This document shows, piece after piece, positions 19,273 through 28,679 of a stretch of 64,000 nt of DNA. The notes beneath the pieces were generated by a model. The model did no database searches. It saw nothing but the letters and a program-made list of their open reading frames with translations, and was not told where the DNA came from. The stretch's first letter is position 1. The number at the start of each line of letters is the position of its first letter. The position numbers were made by a program, and so were the translations under genes. Source of the DNA: Streptomyces uncialis (GTDB lineage: Bacteria; Actinomycetota; Actinomycetes; Streptomycetales; Streptomycetaceae); assembly GCF_036250755.1 (NCBI RefSeq), contig NZ_CP109583.1:558001-622000 (forward strand), read 5' to 3'.

Positions 19273-21657
19273 TCAGCCGGTCCAGGTCCAGTCGCTGACC
19301 TCGGGCAGATCGGTGCCGTGCTCGCGGATCCAGGCGTGGTGGCGCAGCCGTACGTCCGCCATCTCCTGGCGGACCGCGGCGGCGCGGACGGCGAGGCCGG
19401 GGACGCGGTCGATGACGTCCATGACCAGGCGGTAGCGGTCGAGGTCGTTGCGCACCACCATGTCGAAGGGGGTGGTCGTCGTGCCTTCCTCCTTGTATCC
19501 GCGCACGTGCAGGTTCGCGTGTCCGGTGCGCCGGTAGGTGAGGCGGTGGATGAGCCACGGGTAGCCGTGGTAGGCGAACACGACGGGCTTGTCGGGGGTG
19601 AACAGGGCGTCGAAGTCCGCGTTCCGCATGCCGTGCGGGTGCTCCTCCCGCGGGAGGAGACGGGCCAGGTCGACCACGTTGACGACCCGGACGGCGAGGT
19701 CGGGCAGGTGGTTCCGCAGGAGCTGGGCGGCGGCCATGACTTCCAGGGTGGGGACGTCCCCCGCGCATCCGAGGACGACATCGGGCTCCCCGTCGTGGTT
19801 CTCGGTGCCGGCCCAGTCCCAGATTCCCGCACCGCGGGCACAGTGTCCCCGGGCCGCTTCGAGTGTCAGCCAGTCGAAGCACGGCTGTTTGCCCGCCACG
19901 ATGACGTTGACGTGGTCACGGGAGCGCAGCACGTGGTCCGCCACGGACAGCAGCGTGTTGGCGTCCGGCGGCAGATAGACCCGTACGACCTCGGGTGCCT
20001 TGTTGAGGACATGGTCGATGAAGCCGGGGTCCTGGTGGGAGAAGCCGTTGCTGTCCTGACGCCACACGTGAGAGGTGAGCAGGTAGTTGAGGGAGGCGAT
20101 GGGGCGCCGCCAGGGCAGGCGCCGGGAGGTGCGCAGCCATTTGATGTGCTGGTTGACCATGGAGTCGATGATGTGGACGAACGCTTCGTAGCAGGAGAAG
20201 AGTCCGTGCCTGCCGGTGAGGAGGTAGCCCTCCAGCCATCCCTGGCAGGTGTGCTCGGAGAGGATCTCCATCACCCGGCCGTGCGGGTCGAGGTACTCGT
20301 CGGTGTCCCGTGTCTGGGCCTGCCAGGCCTTACCGGTCGCCCCATATACGGCCTGGAGCCGGTTGGAGGCGGTCTCGTCCGGTCCCACGAGTCGGAAGTC
20401 GCGCCGCTGAGCGGTGTTCTCCATCACCCCTTCGATCAGGCCGCCCAGGACCCGTGTGGGTTCGTGCAGGGTGGCGCCGGGTTTGTCGACGGCCACGGCG
20501 TACCGTTCCAGCGCCGGGACCGGCAGGTCGCGGACGAGCAGCCCTCCGTTGGCGTGCGGGCTCGCGCCCAGCCGCCGTGTCCCGGCCGGCATGCACTCCA
20601 GTACGGCGCCGACGGGCCGTCCGGCCTCGTCGAAGAGTTCCTCGGGACGGTAGGAGCGCATCCACCGCTCCAACTGGCTCAGGTGGTCGGGGTTCTCGCG
20701 CACTTCGGTCAGCGGGACTTGGTGGGCGCGCCAGGTGCCCTCGACCGGCAGGCCGTCGACCTCGGCCGGTCCGGTCCACCCTTTGGGGGTGCGCAGGACG
20801 ATCATCGGCCAGCGGACGCGTTCGCTCACGCCTTCGTCGCGGGCTCGCCGCTGCGCGGTCCTGATCCGGTCGAGTGCGGTGTCCATCGCGTGCGCCATGG
20901 CCCGGTGCACCCGTAGCGGGTCGTCGCCCTCGACGTGCAGGGGCTCGTGTCCGACGCCGCGCAGGAAGGCGTCGAGCTCTTCCCGGGGCAGGCGTGCCAG
21001 GACGGTCGGGTTGGCGATCTTGTAGCCGTTGAGATGCAGGATCGGCAGGACGGCCCCGTCATGGACGGGGTCGAGGAACTTGTTGGAGTGCCAGGAGGCC
21101 GCCAGCGGGCCGGTCTCGGCCTCACCGTCGCCGATCACGCACCCGACGAGGAGGTCCGGGTTGTCCAGGGCCGCGCCGTAGGCGTGGGAGAGGGCGTATC
21201 CCAGCTCGCCGCCCTCGTGGATCGAACCCGGGGTCTCCGGTGCCACATGGCTGGGCACGCCGCCGGGGAAGGAGAACTGACGGAAGAGCCGGCCCATGCC
21301 GGCCTCGTCCCGGCCGATGTCCGGATAGGTCTCGGAGTACGTGCCCTCCAGCCAGGAGTTCGCCAGGACGGCCGGTCCGCCGTGGCCGGGGCCCCAGACG
21401 CAGACGGTGTCCTGTCCGCGCTCCCGCGCCACGCGGTTGAGGTGGGTGTGCACCAGGTTCAGGCCGGGCGAGGTTCCCCAGTGGCCCAGCAGCCGGGGCT
21501 TGATGTGTCCGGGTCGCAGCGGCTCTTTGAGGAGCGGGTTGGACAGCAGGTAGATCTGGCCGACGGCCAGGTAGTTCGCGGCCCTCCAGTGCGCGTCCAG
21601 CGACGCGAGTGCGGCATCGTCGAGGTAGGAATCTTCTCCCTGGATATGGGTGGGCAT
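19273..21657 (-). CDS. xfp: Phosphoketolase (xylulose-5-phosphate/fructose-6-phosphate)
   Basis: 794 residues, full length for the family (about 790-800). ThDP- and Mg-dependent: it splits xylulose-5-P or fructose-6-P with phosphate into acetyl-P plus a C3 or C4 sugar phosphate. The N-terminal XFP_N domain shows [10 protein letters not shown] and the ThDP site [19 protein letters not shown]; an XFP_C domain follows. ATG at 21657. Divergent from a universal stress gene, with a DosR-like box between them. Acetyl-phosphate can give ATP without respiration, fitting a hypoxia locus. Confidence 0.93.
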   Translation of the reverse strand: MPTHIQGEDSYLDDAALASLDAHWRAANYLAVGQIYLLSNPLLKEPLRPGHIKPRLLGHWGTSPGLNLVHTHLNRVARERGQDTVCVWGPGHGGPAVLANSWLEGTYSETYPDIGRDEAGMGRLFRQFSFPGGVPSHVAPETPGSIHEGGELGYALSHAYGAALDNPDLLVGCVIGDGEAETGPLAASWHSNKFLDPVHDGAVLPILHLNGYKIANPTVLARLPREELDAFLRGVGHEPLHVEGDDPLRVHRAMAHAMDTALDRIRTAQRRARDEGVSERVRWPMIVLRTPKGWTGPAEVDGLPVEGTWRAHQVPLTEVRENPDHLSQLERWMRSYRPEELFDEAGRPVGAVLECMPAGTRRLGASPHANGGLLVRDLPVPALERYAVAVDKPGATLHEPTRVLGGLIEGVMENTAQRRDFRLVGPDETASNRLQAVYGATGKAWQAQTRDTDEYLDPHGRVMEILSEHTCQGWLEGYLLTGRHGLFSCYEAFVHIIDSMVNQHIKWLRTSRRLPWRRPIASLNYLLTSHVWRQDSNGFSHQDPGFIDHVLNKAPEVVRVYLPPDANTLLSVADHVLRSRDHVNVIVAGKQPCFDWLTLEAARGHCARGAGIWDWAGTENHDGEPDVVLGCAGDVPTLEVMAAAQLLRNHLPDLAVRVVNVVDLARLLPREEHPHGMRNADFDALFTPDKPVVFAYHGYPWLIHRLTYRRTGHANLHVRGYKEEGTTTTPFDMVVRNDLDRYRLVMDVIDRVPGLAVRAAAVRQEMADVRLRHHAWIREHGTDLPEVSDWTWTG

Positions 21658-21828
21658 GTCTCGCTCCTTGGCTGATGCCGAGCGGGGCCTGATCGTTCGG
21701 CCCGCCCGCCGATGTCCGAACCCGCCGGACGGCGACGATCACCGTTGCGCCGGGCACGGTGTTCCGGCCGTGGTAACCGCCGGGTGGGGCTGTTCTCCAT
21801 CGTCGTCGCCCCGGCGATCGGGAGGCGA

Positions 21829-21842
21829 GGGCCGTTCGGCCC
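21829..21842. promoter_or_regulatory. DosR/OsdR-like box 1
   Basis: GGGCCGTTCGGCCC is a perfect 14-nt palindrome with the GGG..CC-N-N..GGCCC layout of DosR boxes. It lies 113 nt upstream of the first universal stress gene and 172 nt upstream of the phosphoketolase gene on the other strand. Two similar sites occur at 23080 and 27229. Confidence 0.55.
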
Positions 21843-21919
21843 CAGGCGGGAGCCGGGCGGCCTCTCTTGCGGCGCTGCCACCGGTGCGAGGCTCCGGCTG
21901 AACGAGCCACGACCTCGAT

Positions 21920-21932
21920 CTGTTCAGAACAG
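21920..21932. promoter_or_regulatory. CTGTTC-A-GAACAG palindrome ahead of universal stress gene
   Basis: A perfect 6+1+6 palindrome 22 nt before the ATG, just upstream of AGGAGG. It could be an operator over the transcription start. No regulator is assigned. Confidence 0.3.
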
Positions 21933-21954
21933 CACACAGCAGGAGGCGAGCAGC

Positions 21955-22845
21955 ATGCTCCGACCCGTCATCGTCGGCATCGACGGATCTCCCGAGAGCC
22001 TCGCCGCCGCCGGGTGGGCGGCGAGGGAAGCGCAACGCCGTGACACGGCGCTGCGCCTCGTCCACGCCTGGGCATGGTCCCCGCATCCCTCCTGCGCCGT
22101 TCTCCCGGCGATCAGCCAGCGTCATTGGGCGCAGCGCATCCTGCGGGAGGCCCGCGATCATCTCGGTGCCTCGTACCCACACCTGGACGTCGAGGAATCT
22201 GAGGTAGAGGGACTCGCTCCGGCCGTGCTCATGGAGGCGTCGTCCGGCGGGGCGCTCCTCGTACTCGGATCGAGGGGGCTCAGCGGCTTGGCCGGCTACC
22301 TGTCGGGATCGGTGGCGCTGCATCTGACAGCACGGTCCACCACACCGGTCGTCCTCGTGCGAGCAGGCGAACAGGCTTGTGACGCGCGCCAGTTGAACGC
22401 GGAGGGCCGCAGTTCGACGGATACCCCCTACCGCGACATAGTGCTGGGGATCGACCTGGCACACCCGAGCGAAGAGGCACTCGGATTCGCTTTCGAGGTG
22501 GCCCGGTCGCGAGGCGCCGTCCTGCGTGTTCTCCACTGCTACCGTCCTGGGCCGATCGCGGCGACGGGTTCCGGTGCCGCGGTCAGCCCCGAGGCAGCCG
22601 CGGAGTGCAAGTCGGCCCTCGACGCGCTGGTGCGACCGTGGCGCGAGAGGTATCCGGAGACCGTGTTGACGACCATGGCCCGGCCGGGACGTGCCCAGAG
22701 CCTGTTGTTGCACGCCGCGTCCGGGGCCGGGCTTCTCGTCCTCGGCCGCCGGGAGCGGCTCCGGCCCGGACCGTACACCAGGCCGGTGATTCATGCCGCC
22801 ATGCACCACGCCCGGTGTCCGATGGCCACGGTGCCGCACGTCTGA
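21955..22845 (+). CDS. Tandem-domain universal stress protein
   Basis: 296 residues with two USP domains (about 1-140 and 155-296). The first has the ATP-binding pattern G-2X-G-9X-G-S (GSRGLSGLAGYLSGS). The second is degenerate there (GRRERLRPGPYTRP). Such proteins are induced by hypoxia and starvation in actinobacteria. AGGAGG is 8 nt before the ATG. It resembles the second stress gene at 27313. Confidence 0.9.
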   Translation: MLRPVIVGIDGSPESLAAAGWAAREAQRRDTALRLVHAWAWSPHPSCAVLPAISQRHWAQRILREARDHLGASYPHLDVEESEVEGLAPAVLMEASSGGALLVLGSRGLSGLAGYLSGSVALHLTARSTTPVVLVRAGEQACDARQLNAEGRSSTDTPYRDIVLGIDLAHPSEEALGFAFEVARSRGAVLRVLHCYRPGPIAATGSGAAVSPEAAAECKSALDALVRPWRERYPETVLTTMARPGRAQSLLLHAASGAGLLVLGRRERLRPGPYTRPVIHAAMHHARCPMATVPHV

Positions 22846-22896
22846 CCCGGCAGCCGGCTGACAGGCGTGGACTGTGACCTCGCGGATGCGGGTTCC

Positions 22897-22932
22897 GGCC
22901 CGGTGCGGTCCGCACCCGGTCCGCACCGGGCC
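22897..22932 (+). terminator. Strong hairpin after universal stress gene
   Basis: 15-nt arms GGCCCGGTGCGGTCC and GGTCCGCACCGGGCC pair with one mismatch around a 6-nt loop, 51 nt after the stop. No T-run, as is common in Streptomyces. Confidence 0.6.
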
Positions 22933-23079
22933 GGTACCGCTGCTGGACGATGTCCGGATCAGGCCCGCTGGGACGGCCGCGCCGACGAGTCGACCGGACA
23001 GATGGGGAAGGGCAGCCCGCGCGGGGCACCGGCTCTCGGCAGCCGTCCCGGCCGGGAGACCCGACCGGCCTGCCGGGCA

Positions 23080-23093
23080 GGGACCTTCGGCCT
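23080..23093. promoter_or_regulatory. DosR/OsdR-like box 2
   Basis: GGGACCTTCGGCCT closely follows the mycobacterial DosR consensus (GGGACC-WW-N-GGCCC). It lies 99 nt upstream of the DoxX gene. The region 22933-23079 otherwise holds no gene. Confidence 0.55.
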
Positions 23094-23191
23094 GCTGCCG
23101 GGGGCCAGCCGGACCGGTCCCCGCGACCGGCCCGGCAGACAGGCTGAAGGGGTTCACGCATCTCGCGTGACTCAAGCAAGGGTGGGCCACC

Positions 23192-23827
23192 ATGGCGCTG
23201 CATCATCCTCGACGACTCGCGGGCATCCGCTTCCCCTCCTCCCGCAGGACCTCGGGGGAGGGAGCGGCCGCTGACCAGACGGCCGCGCGTGACGAAGCGG
23301 CCCCGTCCGCCGTCGCTCTCGCACGTACCGCCGCGGTACTGCGCGTCCTCACCGCGTTCACCTTCCTGTGGGCGTTCTTCGACAAGGCCTTCGGCTGGGG
23401 CTACGCGACCGGGGCCGGCAAGGGATGGATCGACGGCGGTTCGCCGACGCTGGGCTTCCTGAGCGGCGTCTCGGCCGGCCCGATGGAGGGCACCTTCCAT
23501 GCCTGGGCCGGCGACGCCTGGGCGGACCGGGCCTTCATGCTGGGCCTGCTGGGTGTCGGCGTCGCCCTGGCGAGCGGGATCGCGCTACGGCTCGCGGCAG
23601 GTGCCGGCATGGCCATGATGGCGCTGATGTGGGTGGCGGAATGGCCTCCGGCGCGGCACCTGTCCGACGGTTCGCCCAGTACGTCGACGAATCCTTTCAT
23701 CGACTACCACGTGCTGTACGCGGCCATCCTCGTGCTGCTCGCCGTGGCGGCCGCCGGGCGAACCTGGGGCCTGGGCATCGCATGGGCGCGGCTGCCCCTC
23801 GTACGCGGGCACCGCTGGCTCCTCTGA
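23192..23827 (+). CDS. DoxX-family membrane protein
   Basis: 211 residues with a soluble N-terminus of about 45 residues and four hydrophobic segments (AAVLRVLTAFTFLWAFFDKAF, FMLGLLGVGVALASGIAL, AGAGMAMMALMWVAEWP, VLYAAILVLLAVAAAG). DoxX proteins are linked to thiosulfate:quinone chemistry or redox membrane complexes; the role here is unknown. Its position behind a DosR-like box suggests hypoxic induction. Confidence 0.8.
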   Translation: MALHHPRRLAGIRFPSSRRTSGEGAAADQTAARDEAAPSAVALARTAAVLRVLTAFTFLWAFFDKAFGWGYATGAGKGWIDGGSPTLGFLSGVSAGPMEGTFHAWAGDAWADRAFMLGLLGVGVALASGIALRLAAGAGMAMMALMWVAEWPPARHLSDGSPSTSTNPFIDYHVLYAAILVLLAVAAAGRTWGLGIAWARLPLVRGHRWLL

Positions 23828-23923
23828 CCCGCCGTCACCTTGCCACCAGTGCCATCGAGCTCTCGCGTCGTCACCTGTTCCCCTCGCGTGCGCCCGGAAC
23901 CCGCCGATCACAGGAGAACCGTC

Positions 23924-24781
23924 ATGACCGCACACCCGCGGACCGCAGCGGGCGACATCCCGGGCGACGCCACCGCCGATCCCGGCCACGCTGCCGCCGT
24001 TCGGGACCGTTCGCGTCTTCCCGTGCTGCGAGACATGAGAGCCGTCGTGTTCGACACCGATGGAGTCATCACCGACTCCGCGCGGATCCACGCCGCTGCC
24101 TGGAAGACCGCCTTCGACGCGTGTCTGCGCGCACACCCGTCACGGAGCCCCGGGCCCGAACGGCTCTTCGCTCTCCCGGCTGACTACCTGCGCCACGTGG
24201 ACGGCAGATCGCGGCTCGACGGTGCCGCCTCGTTCCTCGCCTCACGCGAGCTGCGGCTCCCCGCGGGCAGCCCCGACGATCTCCCGGGAACCGGAACCGT
24301 GACGGCGGTCGCCGCCCGCAAGGAGCAGCTCTTCGTGGAGCGCCTGAGCCAGGGCCGCATCAAGGCGTACCCCGGCACGGTCCGGCTGCTACGCGTTCTG
24401 CACGCCCGAACCGTGCCGATGGCCGCCGTCTCCGCGTCCCGTCACGCGGGCGAACTGCTCCGGGGCGCCGGAGTGCTGGATCTCTTCGCGGCCCTGGTGG
24501 AAGGGGGTGAGGCGGCCCGGCTGGCGCTGCCGGGCAAACCGGATCCCGCCCTGTTCCTGGAGGCGGCCCGCAGGCTCGGCACCCCGGTGGAGCACACCGC
24601 GGTGGTGGAGGACGCCTTGGCGGGAGTCGAAGCAGGTCGCCGTGGCGGTTTCGGCCTTGTGATCGGCGTGGACCGTACCGTGGGTCCGGGCACGGGCACC
24701 GCGCTACTGAGCCACGGCGCCGACCTCGTGGTCACAGACCTGGCAGAACTGTTCGACGACGACGGCCAGGACCGGCCGTGA
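23924..24781 (+). CDS. HAD-superfamily beta-phosphoglucomutase-like phosphatase
   Basis: 285 residues with HAD motif I DTDGVITDS near residue 43, a mid motif AVSASRHAGELL and motif IV VVEDALAGVEAGRRGGF. The partner gene encodes a GH65 phosphorylase, whose beta-glucose-1-phosphate product needs a beta-phosphoglucomutase to become glucose-6-phosphate. The first motif-I residue is Asp and the second, general-acid Asp is also present. AGGAGA precedes the ATG. The stop overlaps the GTG of the GH65 gene (GTGA). Confidence 0.87.
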   Translation: MTAHPRTAAGDIPGDATADPGHAAAVRDRSRLPVLRDMRAVVFDTDGVITDSARIHAAAWKTAFDACLRAHPSRSPGPERLFALPADYLRHVDGRSRLDGAASFLASRELRLPAGSPDDLPGTGTVTAVAARKEQLFVERLSQGRIKAYPGTVRLLRVLHARTVPMAAVSASRHAGELLRGAGVLDLFAALVEGGEAARLALPGKPDPALFLEAARRLGTPVEHTAVVEDALAGVEAGRRGGFGLVIGVDRTVGPGTGTALLSHGADLVVTDLAELFDDDGQDRP

Positions 24782-27171
24782 CGGGATGGACCTGGGAGTA
24801 CCACGGGTACGACCCGGCGTCGGAACGGCTGCGCGAGGCCCTGTGCACGCTGGGCAACGGATACTTCGCCACCCGCGGTGCCACGCCCGAATGCCCGGCC
24901 GGCGACTCCCACTACCCCGGCACGTACGCCGCGGGCTGCTACAACCGGCTCACCTCGACGGTGGCCGGCCGGCAGGTCGAGAACGAGGACATCGTCAACC
25001 TGCCCAACTGGCTGCCCCTGCGCTTCAGGATCGGCGCGGAGAACACCGACGCGCCCTGGCTCACTCCGGACAGCACAGCGCTGCTCGACCATCACCAGCG
25101 CCTGGACCTGCGCGCGGGAACCCTGGAACGGACCACGCGCTACTCGGTCGGGGACAATCAAGTGCTGTCCGTGCGGCAACTGCGGCTCGTCCACATGGCG
25201 GACCCGCATCTCGCCGTATTGCGGACCGAGTTCACCGCGGAGAATTGGGCGGGCAGCGTGGACGTCGAGGCGGCCCTGGACGGTTCGGTCACCAACGACG
25301 GCGTCGCCCGATACCGGCAGCTCGACGGCCAGCACCTCACCGACGTCCGCACCGGGCACGGCACACCGGACTCCGCCTGGCTGACCTGCCGCACCCGTAC
25401 GTCCGCGATACGCGTCGCCATGGCCAGCCGTATGACCGCCGACGGCCCCGTCGAACACCGCCACACCGATCCGGGCGCCCTCCGGGTCACCCAGTTCCTA
25501 CGCCTCTCCCTCGCACCCGGCCGGCCGGCCGCCGTCGACAAGGTCGTGGCGCTGCACACGTCACGCGACCCCGCCATCAGCGATCCACTGCACGCAGCCC
25601 TTGACAGGGCAGACCGGGCACCAGGATTCGAGGCGCTTCTCAGCTCTCACCGCGAAGCCTGGCGGCACCTGTGGAACGCCGCGGAACTGGACGTACCGGG
25701 GAAGACGGGCGAGATCCTGCGCCTGCACCTCTTCCACGTCCTGCAGACGCTCTCCCCCCACACGGCCGCCCTCGATGCCGGGGTGCCGGCCCGCGGCCTG
25801 CACGGAGAGGCCTACCGGGGCCACATCTTCTGGGACGAGCTCTTCGTCCTGCCGTATCTGAACTTGCGCTTCCCCCAGGTCTCCCGGGCTCTGCTCACCT
25901 ACCGCTACCGGCGCCTCGAACAGGCACGGAACGAAGCCGCCGACGCCGGCAGGGCCGGCGCACTCTACCCGTGGCAGAGCGGGAGCGACGGCCGGGAGGA
26001 GACCCAGCAGGTGCATCTCAACCCCCGCTCCGGACGATGGCTGCCCGACCACACACGACTTCAGCACCATGTCGGATCGGCGATCGCCCACAATGTGTGG
26101 CAGTACTGCGAGGCCAGCGGGGACACCGAATTCCTGCACACCCAGGGCGTGGAGATGCTGACGGAGATCGCCCGCTTCTGGGTGGATCTCGCGACCTACG
26201 ACGACGCCACCGGACGCTATCGAATTCTCGGCGTGGTCGGCCCCGACGAATACCATGACGCCCGTCCCGGCTCCCCGGTACCCGGTCTGGACGACAACGC
26301 CTACACGAACGTCACCGCCGCCTGGGTACTCGCCCGCGCGCTCGACGTGGTGCGCGCACTGCCGCAGGCACGCCGGGACCGGCTACGCGAGCGAACGGGT
26401 CTCCAGGTCAGCGAACTGGACCGGTGGGACGAGGTGTCCCGGAAACTGCGGGTGGCCTTCCACGACGGAGTCATCAGCCAGTTCGACGGCTACGCCGAGC
26501 TCGCCGAGCTCGACTGGAGCGCCTACCGGGCACGCTACGGCGACATCCGCCGGCTCGACCGGATCCTGGAGGCGGAGGGCGACACGGTCAACCGCTACCG
26601 GGCCTCCAAACAGGCCGACGTCCTCATGCTCGGATATCTCTTCCCCCTGTCCGAACTACGTCGGATCTTCGCCCGGCTGGGCTACGAACTGGACGACGCG
26701 ATGTGGGGCAGGACCGTCGACTACTACCTGCCGCGTACGAGTCACGGCTCCACCCTCAGCGGGCTGGTGCACGGCTGGGTACTGGCCCGCCTGGGACGCG
26801 AGGACGCCTGGACGTACATCGAGGAGGTGCTGGCGGGCGATGCCGCAGACATCCAGGGCGGCACCACCGAGGAAGGCATACACCTCGGCGCCATGGCCGG
26901 CACCCTGGACCTCGTCCAGCGCGGGCTCACCGGCCTCGAGACACGGGACGGCGCACTGTGGCTCGACCCCGTACCGCTGCCGCAACTCCCCGAATACAGC
27001 TTCTCCGTGCGCTACCAGGGGCATGAGGATCTCACCGTGCAGGTACGGGCCGGAGAGTTCCGGGTCACCGCATCCGCATCCGGACGATCACCGATCGACA
27101 TCAGACTCCCCACCCGCACGGTGTCCCTCGCCCCGGGCGAGACCTGCTCTCTGCCGCTGCACGGCCGGTGA
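24778..27171 (+). CDS. GH65 glycoside phosphorylase (trehalose/maltose/kojibiose type)
   Basis: 797 residues, the usual length for GH65. The N-terminal beta-sandwich domain is followed by the (alpha/alpha)6 barrel with HGEAYRGHIFWDELF and the catalytic acid in VVGPDEYHD near residue 490, then a short C-terminal domain (GTTEEGIHLGAMAGT). These inverting enzymes cleave an alpha-disaccharide with phosphate, yielding beta-glucose-1-phosphate. Trehalose is a plausible substrate in Streptomyces, but maltose or kojibiose cannot be excluded. Coupled by GTGA overlap to the HAD gene. Confidence 0.9.
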   Translation: MTGWTWEYHGYDPASERLREALCTLGNGYFATRGATPECPAGDSHYPGTYAAGCYNRLTSTVAGRQVENEDIVNLPNWLPLRFRIGAENTDAPWLTPDSTALLDHHQRLDLRAGTLERTTRYSVGDNQVLSVRQLRLVHMADPHLAVLRTEFTAENWAGSVDVEAALDGSVTNDGVARYRQLDGQHLTDVRTGHGTPDSAWLTCRTRTSAIRVAMASRMTADGPVEHRHTDPGALRVTQFLRLSLAPGRPAAVDKVVALHTSRDPAISDPLHAALDRADRAPGFEALLSSHREAWRHLWNAAELDVPGKTGEILRLHLFHVLQTLSPHTAALDAGVPARGLHGEAYRGHIFWDELFVLPYLNLRFPQVSRALLTYRYRRLEQARNEAADAGRAGALYPWQSGSDGREETQQVHLNPRSGRWLPDHTRLQHHVGSAIAHNVWQYCEASGDTEFLHTQGVEMLTEIARFWVDLATYDDATGRYRILGVVGPDEYHDARPGSPVPGLDDNAYTNVTAAWVLARALDVVRALPQARRDRLRERTGLQVSELDRWDEVSRKLRVAFHDGVISQFDGYAELAELDWSAYRARYGDIRRLDRILEAEGDTVNRYRASKQADVLMLGYLFPLSELRRIFARLGYELDDAMWGRTVDYYLPRTSHGSTLSGLVHGWVLARLGREDAWTYIEEVLAGDAADIQGGTTEEGIHLGAMAGTLDLVQRGLTGLETRDGALWLDPVPLPQLPEYSFSVRYQGHEDLTVQVRAGEFRVTASASGRSPIDIRLPTRTVSLAPGETCSLPLHGR

Positions 27172-27228
27172 CGCACACCTCCGACGGCAGCCCGGCGACG
27201 ACAGCCGGGGCCGGTCGGGGACGGGCGG

Positions 27229-27242
27229 GGGTCCAACGGCCC
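27229..27242. promoter_or_regulatory. DosR/OsdR-like box 3
   Basis: GGGTCCAACGGCCC, 71 nt upstream of the second universal stress gene, shares the GGG-N-C-C/G core and CGGCC half with boxes 1 and 2. Confidence 0.5.
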
Positions 27243-27312
27243 CTGCTGCGAGCCCCCATGACATGGCAAGAGTGGGGACTATCCGCACGACGACCAACCA
27301 CAGGAGGTTCAC

Positions 27313-28179
27313 ATGCCCCGTACCGTCATCGCAGGCGTCGATGGTTCGCGCGAGAGTCTGTCGGCCGTGGAGTGGGCAGCCGGTGAGGCTTCGCGGCGAG
27401 GACTGCCGCTTCGGCTGCTCCATGTCCGGGACACCTCACCCGGGGTTCGCGCCTTTTTTGCCGGTGCCGGGAGAGCACTCTGGCCCGATGGCGGACCGCA
27501 GGCGGCGATCGAGGGCCTCCAGGCCCGGCACCCGGGCCTCGAAGTGACAACCGACGACATACCCGGCAGGCCCGCCGAAACCCTCTGCGGGGCGAAGGAC
27601 CAGGAGCTGCTGGTCCTCGGCTCACGGGGGCTGGGCCGACTGGCGGGATTCCTCCTCGGCTCCGCCTCACTGGCGGTCATCGCCCGCAGCACCGCGCCGG
27701 TCGTCCTCGTGCGCGCCAAGGACACGTCATCCGCCCAGGAGTGGCAGTCGTCCGGCGATGTCGTGGTGGGCCTGGACACTTCCCACCGGTCGGACGCCGT
27801 GCTGGAATTCGGCTTCGCCCACGCGGAACGGCACAGCCTCGCGCTGCGGGCGCTGCACAGCTGGCAGGTTCCCCAGGTGTACGGCGGCGATCCGACGGGC
27901 GCGATGCTGTCGGCCCAGACAGATCTGGCCACGGTGACGAGCGAAGTCCTTACGGAGATTCTGGCGCCCTGGCGGGAGAAGTTCCCCACCGTCGCCGTGA
28001 CCGAGCGGTGTCGGCTCGGTCACCCCGCGCACGACCTCGTGGAGGCATCGCGCGATGCCGGTCTCCTCGTCGTGGGCCGCAGGGAGCGCCGGGTGGGCGT
28101 CGGCGCGCACATCGGCTCCGTCGCGCACGCCGTGCTGCACCACTCGAAGGCCGCAGTGGCCGTGGTGCCCCACGCCTGA
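27313..28179 (+). CDS. Tandem-domain universal stress protein
   Basis: 288 residues, two USP domains. The first keeps the nucleotide motif GSRGLGRLAGFLLGS. Both domains open with a V-G-x-D strand (IAGVDGSRES and VVGLDTSHRS). AGGAGG precedes the ATG. Expected to be induced with the two-component system that follows. Confidence 0.9.
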   Translation: MPRTVIAGVDGSRESLSAVEWAAGEASRRGLPLRLLHVRDTSPGVRAFFAGAGRALWPDGGPQAAIEGLQARHPGLEVTTDDIPGRPAETLCGAKDQELLVLGSRGLGRLAGFLLGSASLAVIARSTAPVVLVRAKDTSSAQEWQSSGDVVVGLDTSHRSDAVLEFGFAHAERHSLALRALHSWQVPQVYGGDPTGAMLSAQTDLATVTSEVLTEILAPWREKFPTVAVTERCRLGHPAHDLVEASRDAGLLVVGRRERRVGVGAHIGSVAHAVLHHSKAAVAVVPHA

Positions 28180-28200
28180 CCCCATGCGAGCGCTCTGCCA

Positions 28201-28237
28201 GGGAGGGCAGGGGCGGACACACCGCCCCTGCCCTCCC
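28201..28237. terminator. Perfect hairpin between convergent USP and sensor kinase genes
   Basis: GGGAGGGCAGGGGCGG pairs perfectly (16 bp) with its complement around a 5-nt ACACA loop, 21 nt after the USP stop. Confidence 0.75.
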
Positions 28238-28679
28238 CCGCTCTCGGCCGACGACAGGCAAGCTGTGCCATGTCCCCCACTTCAGCGCCCGCGCTACGCC
28301 AGGGGCCGCACCACACGGGGCCGGGAACAACTCGGTCTGCCCCGCCAGGATGTGGCAGCACGCTGCGACCCGGTGCCCGGATACCTCACGGAGGAACAGC
28401 GGGCCTTCAGCAGGCATCGGCTTCCTGGCCTCCTCCCGGCGATGCCCGTGCAAACCCCAACTGCCGTGATCGGCAACGCAGTCGACCAGGACACGCCCAA
28501 GCCGCCTGCCCACACCGCATCCCGTTCCATGCGTCCTCGACCGGTACGAGGACGCGCGACCCCGTACCAGCTTGGGCTCCGGCCTCCCCTCGGAACGCGA
28601 CGCCCGCGCTCGGTGGCGCGGCGAACCCCACTGACGCAGCAACTGGCACGGCACCGCCGTCGGGAAGGTCTGCCCCGCC
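28238..28679. other. Gap between convergent genes, no assignable gene
   Basis: About 440 bases between the USP terminator and the end of the kinase gene. Several short open frames exist but none shows a recognisable domain. Possibly decayed coding sequence. Confidence 0.4.
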
